A stretch of 64,000 bases of DNA, taken from contig NC_023757.2 in assembly GCF_000499845.2 (NCBI RefSeq), positions 2,018,118-2,082,117 of the forward strand, in the 5' to 3' direction. Positions 24,051-36,400 of this stretch are shown piece after piece. The translations under genes were made by a program, and so were the position numbers. Source of the stretch: Phaseolus vulgaris (lineage: Eukaryota; Streptophyta; Magnoliopsida; Fabales; Fabaceae). The notes under the pieces were generated by a model, which ran no database searches, was not told the DNA's origin, and saw only the letters and a list, made by a program, of their open reading frames with translations. Each line of letters opens with the position of its first letter. Position 1 is the first letter of the stretch.

Positions 24051-27000
24051 ACCAGTTGAAATGAAAAATACAGTACTACCATCTCCACCATACTCAAAAT
24101 GGTATTATTAGAATTAAAAAAACGTATGAAGATGTAGAGAGAATTTGCCTTTTATAAAAGTTGAGATTACGTTTAACTTTTAAAAATTTGGAACTAAATT
24201 GATTTTATTTTTTTAAAGTTAGAGGAAGTTTAAGCTTTTTTAAATCTAGATTTTTCACCCTTAGTATATAAACTAAAAGGATTGTTAATTTATTTTTAAA
24301 ATATCAAACTTAATATATTTAAAAATTTTGCTTTTAAATTATCCTTTTAAGGGTATTCCTTCGTTATTTTCTTAGTTGTACATAGAGGTAATTGCGCCAT
24401 GATTCCATGATGAACTAAAAAATATTTTGTTGACAAATGGATTCATCTACAGCTGTTTGCCTTCAAACACCTCAAAAGTCAAGACTCAACTTCAACCCCA
24501 TTCTCTATTTTCATGTTGTTCAAGGGTTCACAGATATGCATTCTTCTACCATTTTTGCTTTTACACATTGGACATAAAAAAAAATAAGGGTATTCTTTCG
24601 ATCTCAAATTTGAGATATAGTATTGTTAGAGTCAATCATTAGATTTGATGTATTGTCAGTTTTGAAAATCGGTATTTCATCACAGTTTTATTCTAAAAAA
24701 AGACACATTAACAAGTTGGAGGAAGAAGATATAAAATGTCTTTAACCTCAACTTTTAAATGATGTGCAACTATATTAATAATAAAAAAAAGACAGAAATT
24801 CAAACTAATAAAAATTCTCTCCACCATGGTTATGAAGTTTTTTTCATAGTGATGGTAATTTTTTTATATGTAACATTTTAAGACTTGCAAGTAAAGTTGA
24901 ATATGCACACAAATCTGCATGTTTAAGTTCACAGAGCAAAAATTCGCACTATAAAAAATCTGTATGTATGTATAACCTGCATTTTAAAGAGTTTTTAATT
25001 TGCAAACTGCACAAAACTTTGTAAGTAAAATGGATCAGCCTGTGCCCAACAAAATACATTGAGATTCTTTATTATTTATTCGCATAACAACAATTTATTA
25101 AATAATGTATAACTTCAAAACAAAAAGATTAAATTTTGAATTGAATAATTTTAAATTGAATTGAACTCACTACAAGCCAACAAGATTAAATTAAATTGAA
25201 TGTGGGTAGGAGAAGAGAATCGTTTAACATACACTAAAGGAAGATTATCTAACATGTATTTAGGATTTATTAATAAAAAATTATTTTATTGGAATAATAG
25301 ATTTTAAAATTCTTTATGAATAGGGCATAGTTTATTTATGTATCGTTTTTGTTAGCATATTTGTTTTAGTCTAATCTCCCATATTTTGTATTTTTTTTAA
25401 TAATATTTTTTTTATGTAATGATAGATGATTGTTATTACTTGAGGTGTCAGCCTAACTGAGATGTCAAGTTGTATAAGGATGTCTAACAAAAAAAGTTTT
25501 TATATATAAAAAAAAAATAAACTATAAAAAATCGTTAATATATATTAAACAAAAATTGTAAATAAATGATTAAACATATATTAGACAAGGATTGTCCAAT
25601 GTGAATTAGAATCACCTAATATATAATAAGCAAAATTGAATGACTTTTTAATACTACCTAGACGAAAATATTTGAACTTTCACATAATTATTTGAATTTT
25701 CACATTAAAGAAGTTTCATAAGTTACCCTTTTAATAATTTTATGTTAATGATTAAAACACTAAATAATATTTGGTTAAAAAAATGTGGATAAAAATATGA
25801 CCATGCGGAATTAATAAATTTAATTGAATTGAAGTGACTACTTGTGTGAATATAAAGACAAGTACTAACATTTTTAAACTTTCATGATGGACACTTTTGA
25901 CTTTTACAATTAATTTTGCTTATCTTTTCAAAAAAAAATAAAAAATCCTTGTATTTAATTTAGATATTTTTTTAAAATATTTATAAAAAAAGAGTGAGAA
26001 ATGAATTGAATTGTTTTTTTTCTGGTCAAAATTAACTTATTTTATAATAAAAATTCTCACATAAAAATTCCAAACCCAGTTGAATAAATTGATTTTAAAT
26101 TATAAAACCAGTTTCATTTATTTATTTTTTCTTTTATAATTTTATTATATTGCCTTTAAGTTTTATTCTTTTAAAAAATATTTTGTATACACATTAGGTT
26201 GAAACTTATCGATGCAATGATTCAACTTAAATTTATTTTATATTTTCAACATGTACATGAAGAGAACAAAAAAAAATGAAGTTTGTATAATACACATTTT
26301 TTTTTACAATAATTCGACTACTAGTGATAAAAGTTTGCAATCAGAATCAGTTCTTTAATAAGTTCACCTTTTAAAATAAATAAATTTACAATTTCAAAAT
26401 TCTTTATTTTTTTTTGTTATGTACATTAATTCCTATGCTTTACTTTTCAATATTTGATTTTAAGTTGCATTTTTCTTCTTCACCTTCTTTCTCTTTATTT
26501 TTGTTTAAAATCTTCCAAATGTAATTTTTCAAGAGAAACACCAACATTTGACGTTTTCTTGAATTACATTACAATTATATTTTTATAAATTTTTTACATA
26601 AATTTTCTCTTTATTTGTAAAAACATCACACTGTCATCCTTATTATACATTCACTAACTAAAGTTTTAAAAACATTATACATTTGTTTAAAGGAAAGTAA
26701 TTGTAATAAAAAAAAAAACAGGGAATGTGAGTTTAAATTTGAAAAAAAAAAAAAACTCTACTACACATTTACAGAGAGTTTCAAAATCCATTATTGAATA
26801 TCAACTTTCAAGAAAATAATAGCAAAAAGAGTTAATATAATGGAAGAAATTTGAACTAAAAAAGCTACGAGGAAACTCTTACGAATCATACTTTCAACCT
26901 AAATTCTTAACAAAAATAAATTTACAAGTCATTTTATAAATTATAGTTTCATTTCACTAATCTTTATCCATTTTCGATCAGTAAAATCCTAATTTCAATA

Positions 27001-27094
27001 TTTTTTTATTAACAAATAAAACTAAAACAAAGAAGACATTTCAGGAATGTTTCAACTCTCATTTTATTAAGAAAATAATAATTATCAAATTATA

Positions 27095-27281
27095 TGTAAT
27101 ATTGTACGATATGGTATCCAATTATATGTAATTAATTAATTTAATAATGATAGAATATCATGATTAGTATCCTACCTAATTAGATTGTATTTTGGAGAGG
27201 GAAACTCCCTATATATTTCAGAGATACCTAATAAGAAACATCTCTTCTTCTTACTATTTTTCATCATCATTTTCTTATACA
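27095..27281 (+). mobile_element. Solo LTR of the same Copia family as the 38 kb element
   Basis: TGTAATATTGTACG...TTCTTATACA is about 187 bp and begins TG and ends CA. It aligns closely with 38,776-38,976: shared TTTAATAATGATAGAAT, CCTACCTAATTAGATTGTA, GAGAAACTCCCTATATAT-type and TTATCAT..TTTTCTTATACA blocks. CTATATAT is a likely TATA box. No matching 5-bp duplication was seen, so the edges may be slightly off. Confidence 0.65.
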
Positions 27282-27838
27282 TTCAAAAAAAACTTCAAAC
27301 CAATCTTCTTGATATCCAACCAACAACAAATTTTTCAAAACTTCATAAGAAAGATCCTAACTTGAATCTATTAACCACTTTGTATAAAATTTAATCTTAG
27401 ACTTTGAGAAGGTATATCTGATTTAAAAGGAAAGGAGAAAGAGAAATGAGTGTATGCATGTTGAAATGATGGTAGGGCAAAAGAAAATAAGCATTAGCAA
27501 GCTTGGATGACAGTTGAGGAAGTGTGCGATGATGAAACACAAAGTTCAAACCATTCCCTGTAAAAAGTCTTCGTTGCTTTTCGGTCATTAATTGTGTTTC
27601 CACACGGTACTGTTTCAACCTCAATTTCCTTGCGTTTATCAAAAGGATTTTGGATTGTTCAAAAGAAAAAAAAAATACATTTATACGTTTTGTATGAGAA
27701 ATTTCAAGAAATAGTTTATTATTTTAGAGATGAATTGTGATTTTTTTTAATGATCAGATTTCATCTTATATGATTATCTTCTTATCTTTCTTTTACACTT
27801 TCATATTATTTTTTAATTTCAATAATACTCTTTTAAGT

Positions 27839-28124
27839 TTTTATTTTTATCAGCAATAAAAATAAATAAATAAATAGGAACTATTTCAAGGGTGGTCCAA
27901 CCCTTATACAGAAATATCTGACACCAATCTCTTATTAGAACGCCTACCAAATTATCAAAGTATAACCATACCAACATTAACCAACATTAATGAATCAACC
28001 TCATACAAGCCAGATGATTTAAAACCCAACTAGAATAAGGGAAATAAGCAAAACGAGACTTTGCATAAATCCAAGACCATACATTTACTTGCACCGAAGC
28101 GAACACTTCAGACACATATGCCAC
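27839..28124 (-). mobile_element. LINE-type 3' tail, 5'-truncated, 15-bp target duplication
   Basis: Element of 286 bp whose 3' end is at the low coordinate (minus strand ...TTTATTTTTATTGCTGATAAAAA). The same 15 bases flank it exactly: AATACTCTTTTAAGT at 27,824-27,838 and 28,125-28,139. A stem-loop AAGGGTGGTCCAACCCTT (27,888-27,905) sits just before the A/T-rich tail. Long target duplications, variable 5' truncation and a simple tail are the marks of target-primed insertion. Confidence 0.75.
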
Positions 28125-28140
28125 AATACTCTTTTAAGTA

Positions 28141-28420
28141 TGATGGAGATGTGATGTTTTTTTTTTTTATTTCTGAGTGGTGATGATTGTTTGTATGACT
28201 GACGGTGAATATTGGTTGAAATAAGTTTTGTGATGTGTTCATGGGTGATGATTGTATTTTTATTTTTATTTTTTGGAAGTCACAAAACCAAGGAAAAAAG
28301 TCAATGTGCAAAAATGGAGTAAAACTAAAAAAAAATTGCACTAGGACACGTCAAATACAACTAATATTCTCGTCAACCATTCCACACATTCAACTGATGA
28401 GGTTGCTCCCTCAAACGTTG
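28141..28420 (-). repeat. Dispersed repeat, copy B (inverted relative to 23,820-24,050)
   Basis: Its reverse complement shares CTCCATTTTTGCACATTG, a CTTGGTTTTGTGACTTCC block and the following CA-rich stretch with copy A. Copies are about 4.3 kb apart in opposite orientation. Confidence 0.45.
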
Positions 28421-29919
28421 CGACTGAAAAAGAATGAATGTGTTATGGTTGGTAAAGAGGTGTGAAATGTGGATACAACTAAGATTATGTAAAAATATGA
28501 AATTATGTTTCATTTAAAGTTATTTAAATTTAAAAAAAAATTAAAACCAAATTTTCACAATTAATTTTATAAAAATTTGACCCTACCACTATTTATTGAA
28601 TATTTATCCCTTGTACACAAACTTCTTCCAACTTGCAACACAATCCCAATATAAAAAAAAAATAGACCAAGGTACAAAATTTATGCATATGAAAATAAGT
28701 TCAAACTGAAATATCTCTCTCTTTATAAGCAAGTCATTTTCGCGGATTTTGATCAATGTAAATTTATAAATAAAGTTTGTAATTTTTTTTCTCTCAACTA
28801 TAATTTTTTTTTCAATTTTAATGTTTAATTTTTAATTCAAAACAATATCGATAAAGCATATTATATCGAAACATTTCATAACTAATAAAATTTCACGAAA
28901 TCATTAATCTCATTCATTACTTTCAATAATTAATTTTGTGGTTTTTTAAAAAGATTTTGTGGAAACAACTAAACAGAAAATATTAAACTGAAATAATGTA
29001 AGCAATACTTGTAACTAATCTCTTAGTAAGAAAACCCTAAGTAAATTAGGGTAAAAAATTATGGGGAAAAGATGTTTTAAGTAATCAAATAGAAACCAAA
29101 TAAAGGGTAAAAAATTGTAGAAAAAAATATTTAAAAGTAATCAATGGGAAACTAGATAAAGCACGAAGGCTGGAGTAAATGTTAATGGAAGCTTAAAGTA
29201 GTGAAAGATAAATGAGTAATTGAATTGCAATACCAAATGAGTAATGCAATAAATGATAATAAATTAATGAAAGCAAAATTACCAAACTAAATGGAAAAGA
29301 TTACACAGAATAAAGTAAATGATGATAACAAGAATACCTATACCATTCTAGATTTCTTGTGTCATTTTTCTAGATTTAGTTGTTATACTATTTTTAGTGA
29401 AAGAAAAATTTATTACAAAGATGCTTCAACTAGTTGTTAACTATTATAAAAAAAAAAAATATTACATCAAACTTAATTTGTGGATTATGGATTCTTACAT
29501 TTTAAAATAATATTCTATATATAAAAAAAACATAAATAACAAATATAAAAAAATGTTATAGTAAACAACAATTCTTTGGTAAATATAGTCTAAAATATTG
29601 ATATTTAATATAGACGATAGCTATTTATTAAGAACCCTTGTCTGTATCGTTTTTTAAAAATCCAAAATCTTTTCGCTTTTTATTGTGTTTGTCTCTTTTG
29701 AGCTCTTTCAAGTATTCATTCATAATAACGATTTTATTTGTCAATAACTTTATCTCCAATATTTTATTTTCTTGAATGTTCTTACTTTTATTCATAATTA
29801 TAATATTTTCCTACCTCATGATCTTTAGATATCTACATATCTTTACAAAATTTATCTATTATTTTTCAGCAATTAACATTTATTCATATAATTATCAATA
29901 TATATTATTTTTTTCAAAA

Positions 29920-30172
29920 TGTCTTAATTTTTAATCGATGTGGGATTTCCAATACATTCATTCACGTCGAGACTACCAACTCATGCGTAAGACTGTATAT
30001 TATGGGTGTTCCGATAACGGATGACCTGATAAGTCCAACAAACAATTGTTATGATAGGCTCAAAAGGATTATGATACCATAAGAAGTGGACTTTAAGCTT
30101 AACACAACTTTATAAAATCAACTTATAATATGAGGTTTGTTTCCACTTATATACCATGAAATGTTCTAATCT
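29920..30172 (-). mobile_element. TRIM-like element, second copy
   Basis: On the minus strand: a partial LTR with CATGGTATATAAGTGG, then TGGTATCATAATCC as a decayed primer-binding site, an internal part with CTTATCAGGTCATCCG, and then TATTGGAAATCCCACATCG as the start of a 3' LTR. It is parallel to 4,494-4,751 over most of its length but keeps more of the 3' LTR. Confidence 0.6.
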
Positions 30173-31022
30173 TTTCCATACTAAGATTTTTTTTTCTTCT
30201 TTGGTGCAAATCTCGATACTCTTAAAAAACATATTTAAGAATAACAAAAATGGAGAATAACATTTTAACACGTCACATGTTTTAAAGAGAAAAAAGAAGT
30301 ATTAAAAATAGAGAGTGGAAACATAGATTTATCAAAATAATATTTATGCATTTGACATGAAGAGTATATGGAAACGTTTATTATGATTGGCTGGCCGACC
30401 GTTAATATCGTTATCAAGCGTGTGAGTGGGAAACGACCTTAATTTCTATTTTCACACGCACTTGCCGCAAAATTTAAGTGGGCATTCAGCATGCCAACAA
30501 AGTAACCGTTGCACTTTTTTTTTTTTTATAATTCTAAAGTGAACTATTCATTATTTCTTTATTTTTTATTGTTTATTATCATTTTTGTAAATGGAATTTT
30601 AATTGAAATTACTGAATAAGATATATCCAAATGTATAAAAACAATTACACTTATACATAAAACCGTATAAACGTACTCAAACATTTTTTTTCTATAGAGT
30701 GAGATAACTGTCTTTTAATCCATTATCTAAAGTTTTTAAAGTCGATATACCTATAATGAAGAGACAAAATTAAATTAGTTAAAATTAAAAAATAAGTTAG
30801 TTTTATGATTAAGTCATTTTTGAACCTTATTTACCAAATTCAATCCAAGTACGAACAATTAAACAGAAAAAAAAATGTAGTAAATAAGGTAAAACACAAT
30901 GTTAAAAGTGTATACAAAATATTTTCATCAATCAACTTTAAAATTCAAGTCACTTTGAGAGAATATTAAAAATCGAATCAAACTTTGGAGATCCGAATAT
31001 GACATGAAATTGTGAGTGACTT

Positions 31023-31249
31023 TTTTTTTTATCGGCAATAAAAATAAATAAATAAAAATCACTTTAGGTGTGGTCCAACCCTTATACATAAATATCTGAC
31101 AATAAACTCTTATTAGATCACCTACCTACCAACTTAATAAAGGGATTACCAGACCAACACTACCCAGCCTTAATGAATCAACCTCATACAAGCCATAGGA
31201 TTTAAAACCCAACTAGAATACGGGAAATATACAGAACAAGACTTTATAA
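31023..31249 (-). mobile_element. LINE-type 3' tail, 5'-truncated, 12-bp target duplication
   Basis: A 227-bp copy of the family at 27,839-28,124, same orientation but shorter at its 5' end. TGTGAGTGACTT flanks it exactly at 31,011-31,022 and 31,250-31,261. The tail region (ATCGGCAATAAAAATAAATA) and the stem-loop near 31,065-31,082 are kept, though one stem pair is changed. Confidence 0.75.
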
Positions 31250-33192
31250 TGTGAGTGACTTCTTAGTCTCATGTATAGTTGATTTAATTGGGATGATACC
31301 AAACGCATAACTATAGATGATAATGAAAATGGATGAAATTAGTATGTCAATTAAATAGTCATTTATAATGTTATTATTCAAAATAAATTTGTAATTATTC
31401 ATATTTTTTTGTTAATTTTATTTATTTTGTTTTCAAGTCATATAAAATTGCTAGACATTTTCATTTCAAGTAAATTTTAAACTAAAATGATATAGTAGAC
31501 TTGTCTACAGATAGATGGGGCTATTTATGGAACTGAAATTGATATGAATGTTAATGTGATCATTAATAGATAAATAAATTAAGTAGATTTTATGGATTTA
31601 GAGATGTAAGTAGATTTTTGTGATTATTGGATTTTGGGTTTAGTAGATAACTCCAATGTTAGTTGGAATTGATTTAAACTAGCTTTTGCCAAAATTAATT
31701 ACACTAAAGCTTTTTTACAATTGATTCAAGTATTATTAAAATGGTTTATTTTGTTAATTTATAAATAAACAATTAATTGGCCCTTTTACTTGTAAATTAG
31801 ATGATGAATAGGATTGAAACACCATGTTGAAAAAATTATTACTTTGATAGTGAAGGATTATAAAACATACATTAAATTAAAAATAATGATTGGTGCATAT
31901 TATTTAACTTTGCTTTTTTCAGTACAATAACATCATAAATTTGAATTAAAATTAAAAATTTTACCTTAGCAATTATTTTATATTTATGTTCTAATTATGG
32001 GTTGATTTATTTCTTATTAATGATATTGTGTATTTAAGTTTTTTTTTATAAAATGTAATTTTATAATTAAGATAATTTTATGTTATCAAATGAAATAATT
32101 AGTAAATAACATTATGTTTATTTTGTAAGAGTGATTAGTGTAAATAATATTTATATTTATATTTTTAAACTCTAAAAATGATTTAATATTAAAATATTAT
32201 ATATTATTGGAATATATAAAATTGAATGATATTTATCTTTAATAAAGTTTAATATTAAATTTTTTGTTTAGAATTTTTTTTTAAGATATAATTTTACGTT
32301 AGAGAAAAAGATTATTTGTTTTATTCTAATAAAAAAAATTGAAACATAAAATATTTCAATTATTTTTTCAAAAAATATTTTAAAAGTTAAAACAAATTAA
32401 TTTTAAAAAATTTAAATATTATATTTTAATTCCTAGACTAATCCCTAGTTCAAACTCAAAACAAATCAATACAGATTATTTTCTGTAAATACACAAATTG
32501 TAGTTGTTTTTACTTCAATAAATAAGGTGAATAATAGTAAAACAAGTATAGACATTTTTTTTTATTTTAGTACAATAAAAAAATACAGTTTTAATATAAA
32601 AATTCTAATTCTGTTAATTTTTTTTAAACTCCAATAATGTCAATATATATTTCTTTATCTTTAGTTATCAAATGAGTATATTAAAAGAAAAATTTAAAAT
32701 ATTTAATAGTTCTTCAAGATTAATTATATTAATATTAATTTTTCTTTACTTTAATCATGGAGTTAAAACAAAATTTACGAAATTAAAATTTTTATACTAA
32801 AATTATAATTTTTTCTTCTAATATTAATATTTGTCTTAATAATTTTAAAATTTAAATATATTTATAGCGAGATTTGTACTTATAAATAACTTTAAAAGTC
32901 GCACTCTTAACTATTTGGTATCTATGCACTTTCTTTCAAAGAAAAAGGTATCCAAGTACTTATATCTGAACATGCAACTCACACTAATTAAATATAAAAA
33001 TATTAAGAAAAATATTGATTAAGAATGCAATTGTAGTGCAATTAAAATACTATTGTTGAATCAAGTGAAGGTAAATTTATAATTTATATTTAAATTAAAA
33101 TTATTTTAAGTAATTTCTTTGATACCTGCAACATGAATATAAAACTTTGGTTATAATTTTGCAATTTAATATAGTTGAATTTGTACCGGAGA

Positions 33193-33583
33193 ATTTGTAG
33201 TAGTCGGGTCCGTATGACATATTAAGTTTTAGTATCTCGTTAAGATCGATCTACACAACTAAATTTATTATGCCTAAATAGAAGATTAACAAGACTAATC
33301 GGTGGTCAAACACTAGATAATATATTTTTAATCATGATTCAAAATCTTAATCCAACCTAATAACAAAGGATCCATGATAGTTATATAAATTAACACAAAT
33401 TTAAAGAATAAGGTACATCATCATTTATAGTACTAATAGCATGAGTGTCAGATTGTCTTTTCCATATATCATCTCAGCTTAGTATTCACGAGGACTAGAA
33501 ACAAATGAGTATAAGAAGAACACAAAGACTATGAAGAGAGATAAAAAGACCAACCAAAATGTAAAATAATCGTTCTTTCTATA
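33193..33583. repeat. LTR-like segment, copy 1
   Basis: It matches 41,771-42,231 over most of its length: TCGG(G/A)TCCGTA near the start, AGAAGATTAACAAGACTAATC, AATGAGGTACATCATCAT-type sequence, and a shared right end ATAATCGTTCT. Since copy 2 abuts a Gypsy RT fragment, this is probably a Gypsy LTR remnant. Confidence 0.5.
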
Positions 33584-33771
33584 TTACATTTATTTTAAGA
33601 TGAAATTAAAATATAATATTTTATGCATAATCAAAATCAAAAGTTACTTTTTTCCACCTTTGTTAAAAGTATATTTAAACTTGTGTTTATTAGGATTTAA
33701 TTTTTAAAATAGCAGATGATGGCACTTTGGTTATTCTTCAGAGTCCAATTGGCACCGAGAAATCCAAGTAC

Positions 33772-33779
33772 TACATAAA
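33772..33779 (+). promoter_or_regulatory. Degenerate TATA box of first PMEI gene
   Basis: TACATAAA occupies the position of TATATAAA in the second unit, about 75 nt before the ATG. The T-to-C change should weaken TBP binding. Confidence 0.45.
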
Positions 33780-33849
33780 CCCTCACATACACATTCCAAT
33801 TCGAATCTCAACTCAACACATAACACAATACTCAATAAGTTCCCACAAA

Positions 33850-34494
33850 ATGACACGTCATTTCCTTCTCCTTTCTCTGTTATTCTTTGCTTCCACACTC
33901 TCTCCTCTCATCTCAACCGTCACCGCCGGTTACACTTCCGGTGACGCTTCCGGTTACATTTCCGGTGATGCTTCCGGTGACACGGACTTCATTCGCCAAA
34001 GCTGCAACGCAACGTTGTACCCTGACCTGTGCTTCTCCTCGCTCTCTCCCTACGCCGCCGCGGTGCAACGCAGCCCCGGCGGCCTCGCGCGAGTGGCCGT
34101 GGCAGTGGCGCTTGCCAAGGCGCACGGCGCGGCGGCCTACCTCTCACACGAGACCGCCACGGCGCTCTCTGCGGATTCCGGCGACGGTGCCGGCGCCGCC
34201 GTGCACGACTGCTTCTCAAACCTGGAGGACGCGGTGGACGAGATCCGCGGCTCGCTGAAGCAGATGCGGCGCCTGAGACGACCGGACGGGGACTCCGGTT
34301 CGGTCCGGTTCGGGGTGAGCAACGTGCTGACGTGGATGAGCGCGGCGCTGACGGACGAGGAAACCTGCACGGACGGGTTCGAGGGCGTAGAGGAAGGTCC
34401 CGTGAAGACGAGCGTGTGCAACCGCGTGACCAGGGTGAAGAAGTTCACAAGCAATGCCTTGGCGCTGGTGAACGGTTTCGCTAATAATTTATAA
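33850..34494 (+). CDS. Pectin methylesterase/invertase inhibitor domain protein, copy 1
   Basis: Predicted 214-residue secreted protein of the PMEI/invertase inhibitor family, helical bundles that block pectin methylesterase or acid invertase in the cell wall. Start at 33850 is chosen because a clear signal peptide follows (MTRHFLLLSLLFFASTLSPL...TVTA, about 1-27). After it come two 8-residue repeats of the type (Y)TSGDASG. The PMEI domain has the usual first Cys pair (RQSCNATLYPDLC) and second pair (VHDCFSNLEDAVDEI and TDEETCTDGFEG). It ends NALALVNGFANNL. A fifth Cys (SVCNRV) lies near the end. Single exon, strikingly GC-rich compared with its flanks. PMEI versus invertase inhibitor cannot be decided from sequence; PMEI-type endings are slightly favoured. 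Confidence 0.9.
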   Translation: MTRHFLLLSLLFFASTLSPLISTVTAGYTSGDASGYISGDASGDTDFIRQSCNATLYPDLCFSSLSPYAAAVQRSPGGLARVAVAVALAKAHGAAAYLSHETATALSADSGDGAGAAVHDCFSNLEDAVDEIRGSLKQMRRLRRPDGDSGSVRFGVSNVLTWMSAALTDEETCTDGFEGVEEGPVKTSVCNRVTRVKKFTSNALALVNGFANNL

Positions 34495-35163
34495 AATTAT
34501 TATTCGCCACCAATTGAAACGAACACTGTCTCTGTCGTTTTGGTTGCTGCTTACTTTGCTTTTGGTGTTGTGTGTGAATGCTTCGTAGATTTCATCTCTC
34601 ACTGATTTAAGTTATTTTCAAATATATTACTCAGTTTTATAATCTTTTTTCTTTCCTTTTAAATCTCCTCGTTCATTAATTTTACTGGTTCATAGTGAGA
34701 AATCTAAGTCCTCTCCTTATGATTTGATTTAGTAATAGTGGCCAAATAAGATGAACAAAATAAGTAGAATAATTTTGATATAACTTCAAAATTTGAGTTA
34801 GGAAGAGACAAGAGTGTAGGATTTGTACAGGTATAGTTGTTGAAACAGAATTGAAATGTCATATTTGAACTTAAATTCTATGACATTTATTTTAAAATGA
34901 AATTAAAACATAATATTATATACATAATAAAAAACAAAACTTAGTTTTTCCACCTATGCTAAAAATAAATTTAAACTTTGTCTTTATTAGGATTTAGTTT
35001 TTAAAATAGCAGATAATGGCAGTTTGGTTATTCTTCTGAGTTCAATGGCCCCAAGAAAACCAACTCCTATATAAACGCTCTCACACATTCATTCATGCAT
35101 AAAAATTCCAATCCCAATTCGAATCTCAACACATAAAACAAAACTCAACAAGTTTTCCCCAAA
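34495..35163. other. Spacer between the two PMEI genes
   Basis: 3' flank of copy 1 followed by the duplicated promoter of copy 2. No other coding region seen. Confidence 0.6.
35068..35075 (+). promoter_or_regulatory. TATA box of second PMEI gene
   Basis: TATATAAA, about 89 nt before the ATG at 35164, in a segment duplicated from unit 1. Confidence 0.6.
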
Positions 35164-35685
35164 ATGACACACCATTTCCTCCTCCTTTCTCTGTTATTCT
35201 TTGCATCCACATTCTCTCGTCTCGTCCCAACCGTCACCGCTGTTGACGCTTCCGGTGGTGACACGGACTTCACTCGTGCGCGTGCGGCCGTGTCCGCGGC
35301 GCTTGACGAGACGACCGCCGCCGCGGCCTACCTCTCGCAACAGACCGCGGCAACCAATAAGGATTCCGGCAATCCTGGCGGCGGCGCCGTGAAGGACTGC
35401 TTCACAAACCTAGAGGACGCAGTGGACATGATCCGTGACTCGTTGAAGCAGATGCAGAGCTTGAAACCGGACGGGGCTTCCGGTTCGGTCCGATTTGCGG
35501 CGAGCAACGTGCAGACGTGGATGAGCACGGCGCTGACGGACGTGGACACGTGTACGGACGGGTTTGAGGAAGTGGAAGGTCCCCTGAAGACGGACATAAG
35601 CGACCGCGTGGCCAAGGTGAAGAAGTCGATAAGCAATGCTTTGGCGCTGGTGAACGGTTTCGCTATGACGTTACCCGCCAATTGA
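35164..35685 (+). CDS. PMEI-like protein, copy 2, lacking first disulfide segment
   Basis: Predicted 173-residue paralogue of the gene 670 bp upstream, same strand. The signal peptide (MTHHFLLLSLLFFASTFSRL) is kept. After GDTDFT the sequence jumps to RARAAVSAALDET, so about 33 residues found in copy 1 are gone in frame. These carry the first Cys pair and the N-terminal helical hairpin. The (Y)TSGDASG repeats are also reduced to one. The second Cys pair (VKDCFTNLEDAVDMI and TDVDTCTDGFEE) and the C-terminal helices remain, and the frame is open to the stop. In the family the N-terminal hairpin helps packing and target contact, so inhibition may be weak or lost. An intact signal peptide, TATA box and frame argue against a plain pseudogene. 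Confidence 0.8.
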   Translation: MTHHFLLLSLLFFASTFSRLVPTVTAVDASGGDTDFTRARAAVSAALDETTAAAAYLSQQTAATNKDSGNPGGGAVKDCFTNLEDAVDMIRDSLKQMQSLKPDGASGSVRFAASNVQTWMSTALTDVDTCTDGFEEVEGPLKTDISDRVAKVKKSISNALALVNGFAMTLPAN

Positions 35686-36189
35686 AACGAACACTGTCTC
35701 TGTCGTTTTGGTTGCTTACTTTGCCTTTTGGTTTTGTGTGTGAATTTTTCGTAGATTTCATCCCACTGATTAAGTTATTTTCAAATATATTAATTAGTTT
35801 TGTAATATTTTTTTCCTTTTAAATTTCCTCGTTCATTACTTTTTTTTTTTATCTCTTAAAACTGTTTATTTTCTCTCTCTTTAACTATTATCGTAGTGAA
35901 AAATTTACATAGCAATAGCAATAGCTTTTTCTTTTTCTTTTTTATTTAGTTATGAATTTTGGTATCCTTTTCTATTTAGTAGTACAAAATCACATCTGTT
36001 TGTGATGGGAAAAAGTGTATAATTTTAAAAGTTTTTAATTGGTTTATATTAAATGAGACATCTAAGTCCTCAAATAAATATATATGAATCATTAGATTTA
36101 ATAAAAGTGACCAAATAAAATAAACAAATGTATCGATAGGGGTTGATGGGATTGTTTGTGCTGACAGACCATAATGTGTAAAAGAGTTA

Positions 36190-36400
36190 AGGAAGAAGTT
36201 GGTGCATGGACTACCCAACATGGAATATAAGGGAAAATTTTGTGAAGAATACATGCTCAACAAGCATGCAAGAACCTCGTTTCAGAAGAAGGTTAAATAT
36301 TGGACTAAGCAACCTCTCGAATTGATTCATACTGACATATGTGAACCAATTACCTTGAATCCTTCTGCGGTAAAAGTTAATTCATTTCCTTTATCAATTA
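36190..36400 (+). mobile_element. Copia integrase fragment
   Basis: One frame reads LVHGLPNMEYKGKFCEEYML, then KHARTSFQKK and QPLELIHTDICEPI, the GAG-pre-integrase to integrase junction of a TNT/SIRE-like Copia. It is of a different type from the element that follows and is cut by that element's LTR. Confidence 0.7.

Larger units (their letters stand above)
20943..33571. other. 12.6-kb gene-free AT-rich region with transposon debris
   Basis: No exon-like or family-matching coding region was found on either strand. Short open frames have composition like the spacer. Recognisable items are an inverted-repeat element (21,390-21,845), a CACTA-type MITE (22,335-22,701), a dispersed inverted pair (23,820-24,050 and 28,141-28,420), a solo LTR (27,095-27,281), two LINE-type tails (27,839-28,124 and 31,023-31,249), a TRIM-like copy (29,920-30,172) and an LTR-like segment (33,193-33,583). 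Confidence 0.7.
33572..36130 (+). repeat. Tandem segmental duplication carrying two PMEI genes
   Basis: Unit 1 spans about 33,572-34,770 and unit 2 about 34,870-36,130. They align from the promoter (TTTATTAGGATTTA, TTTTTAAAATAGCAGAT) through the coding region to the 3' flank (AACGAACACTGTCTCTGTCG) and further to TCTAAGTCCTC and GTGACCAAATAA-like sequence. Unit 2 carries an extra roughly 200-bp pyrimidine- and AT-rich insertion at about 35,838-36,045. Confidence 0.85.

Noticed and set aside
24427..24642. 71-codon open frame in the gene-free region
   Set aside because: AT-rich chance frame with no recognisable motif or promoter.
27397..27642. 81-codon open frame on the minus strand after the solo LTR
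   Set aside because: Basic N-terminus looks protein-like, but there is no family match and no splice or promoter support.
33887..34484. Long alternative open frames inside the first PMEI gene
   Set aside because: High GC removes stops in other frames; their Arg/Pro/Ala-rich products have no domain.
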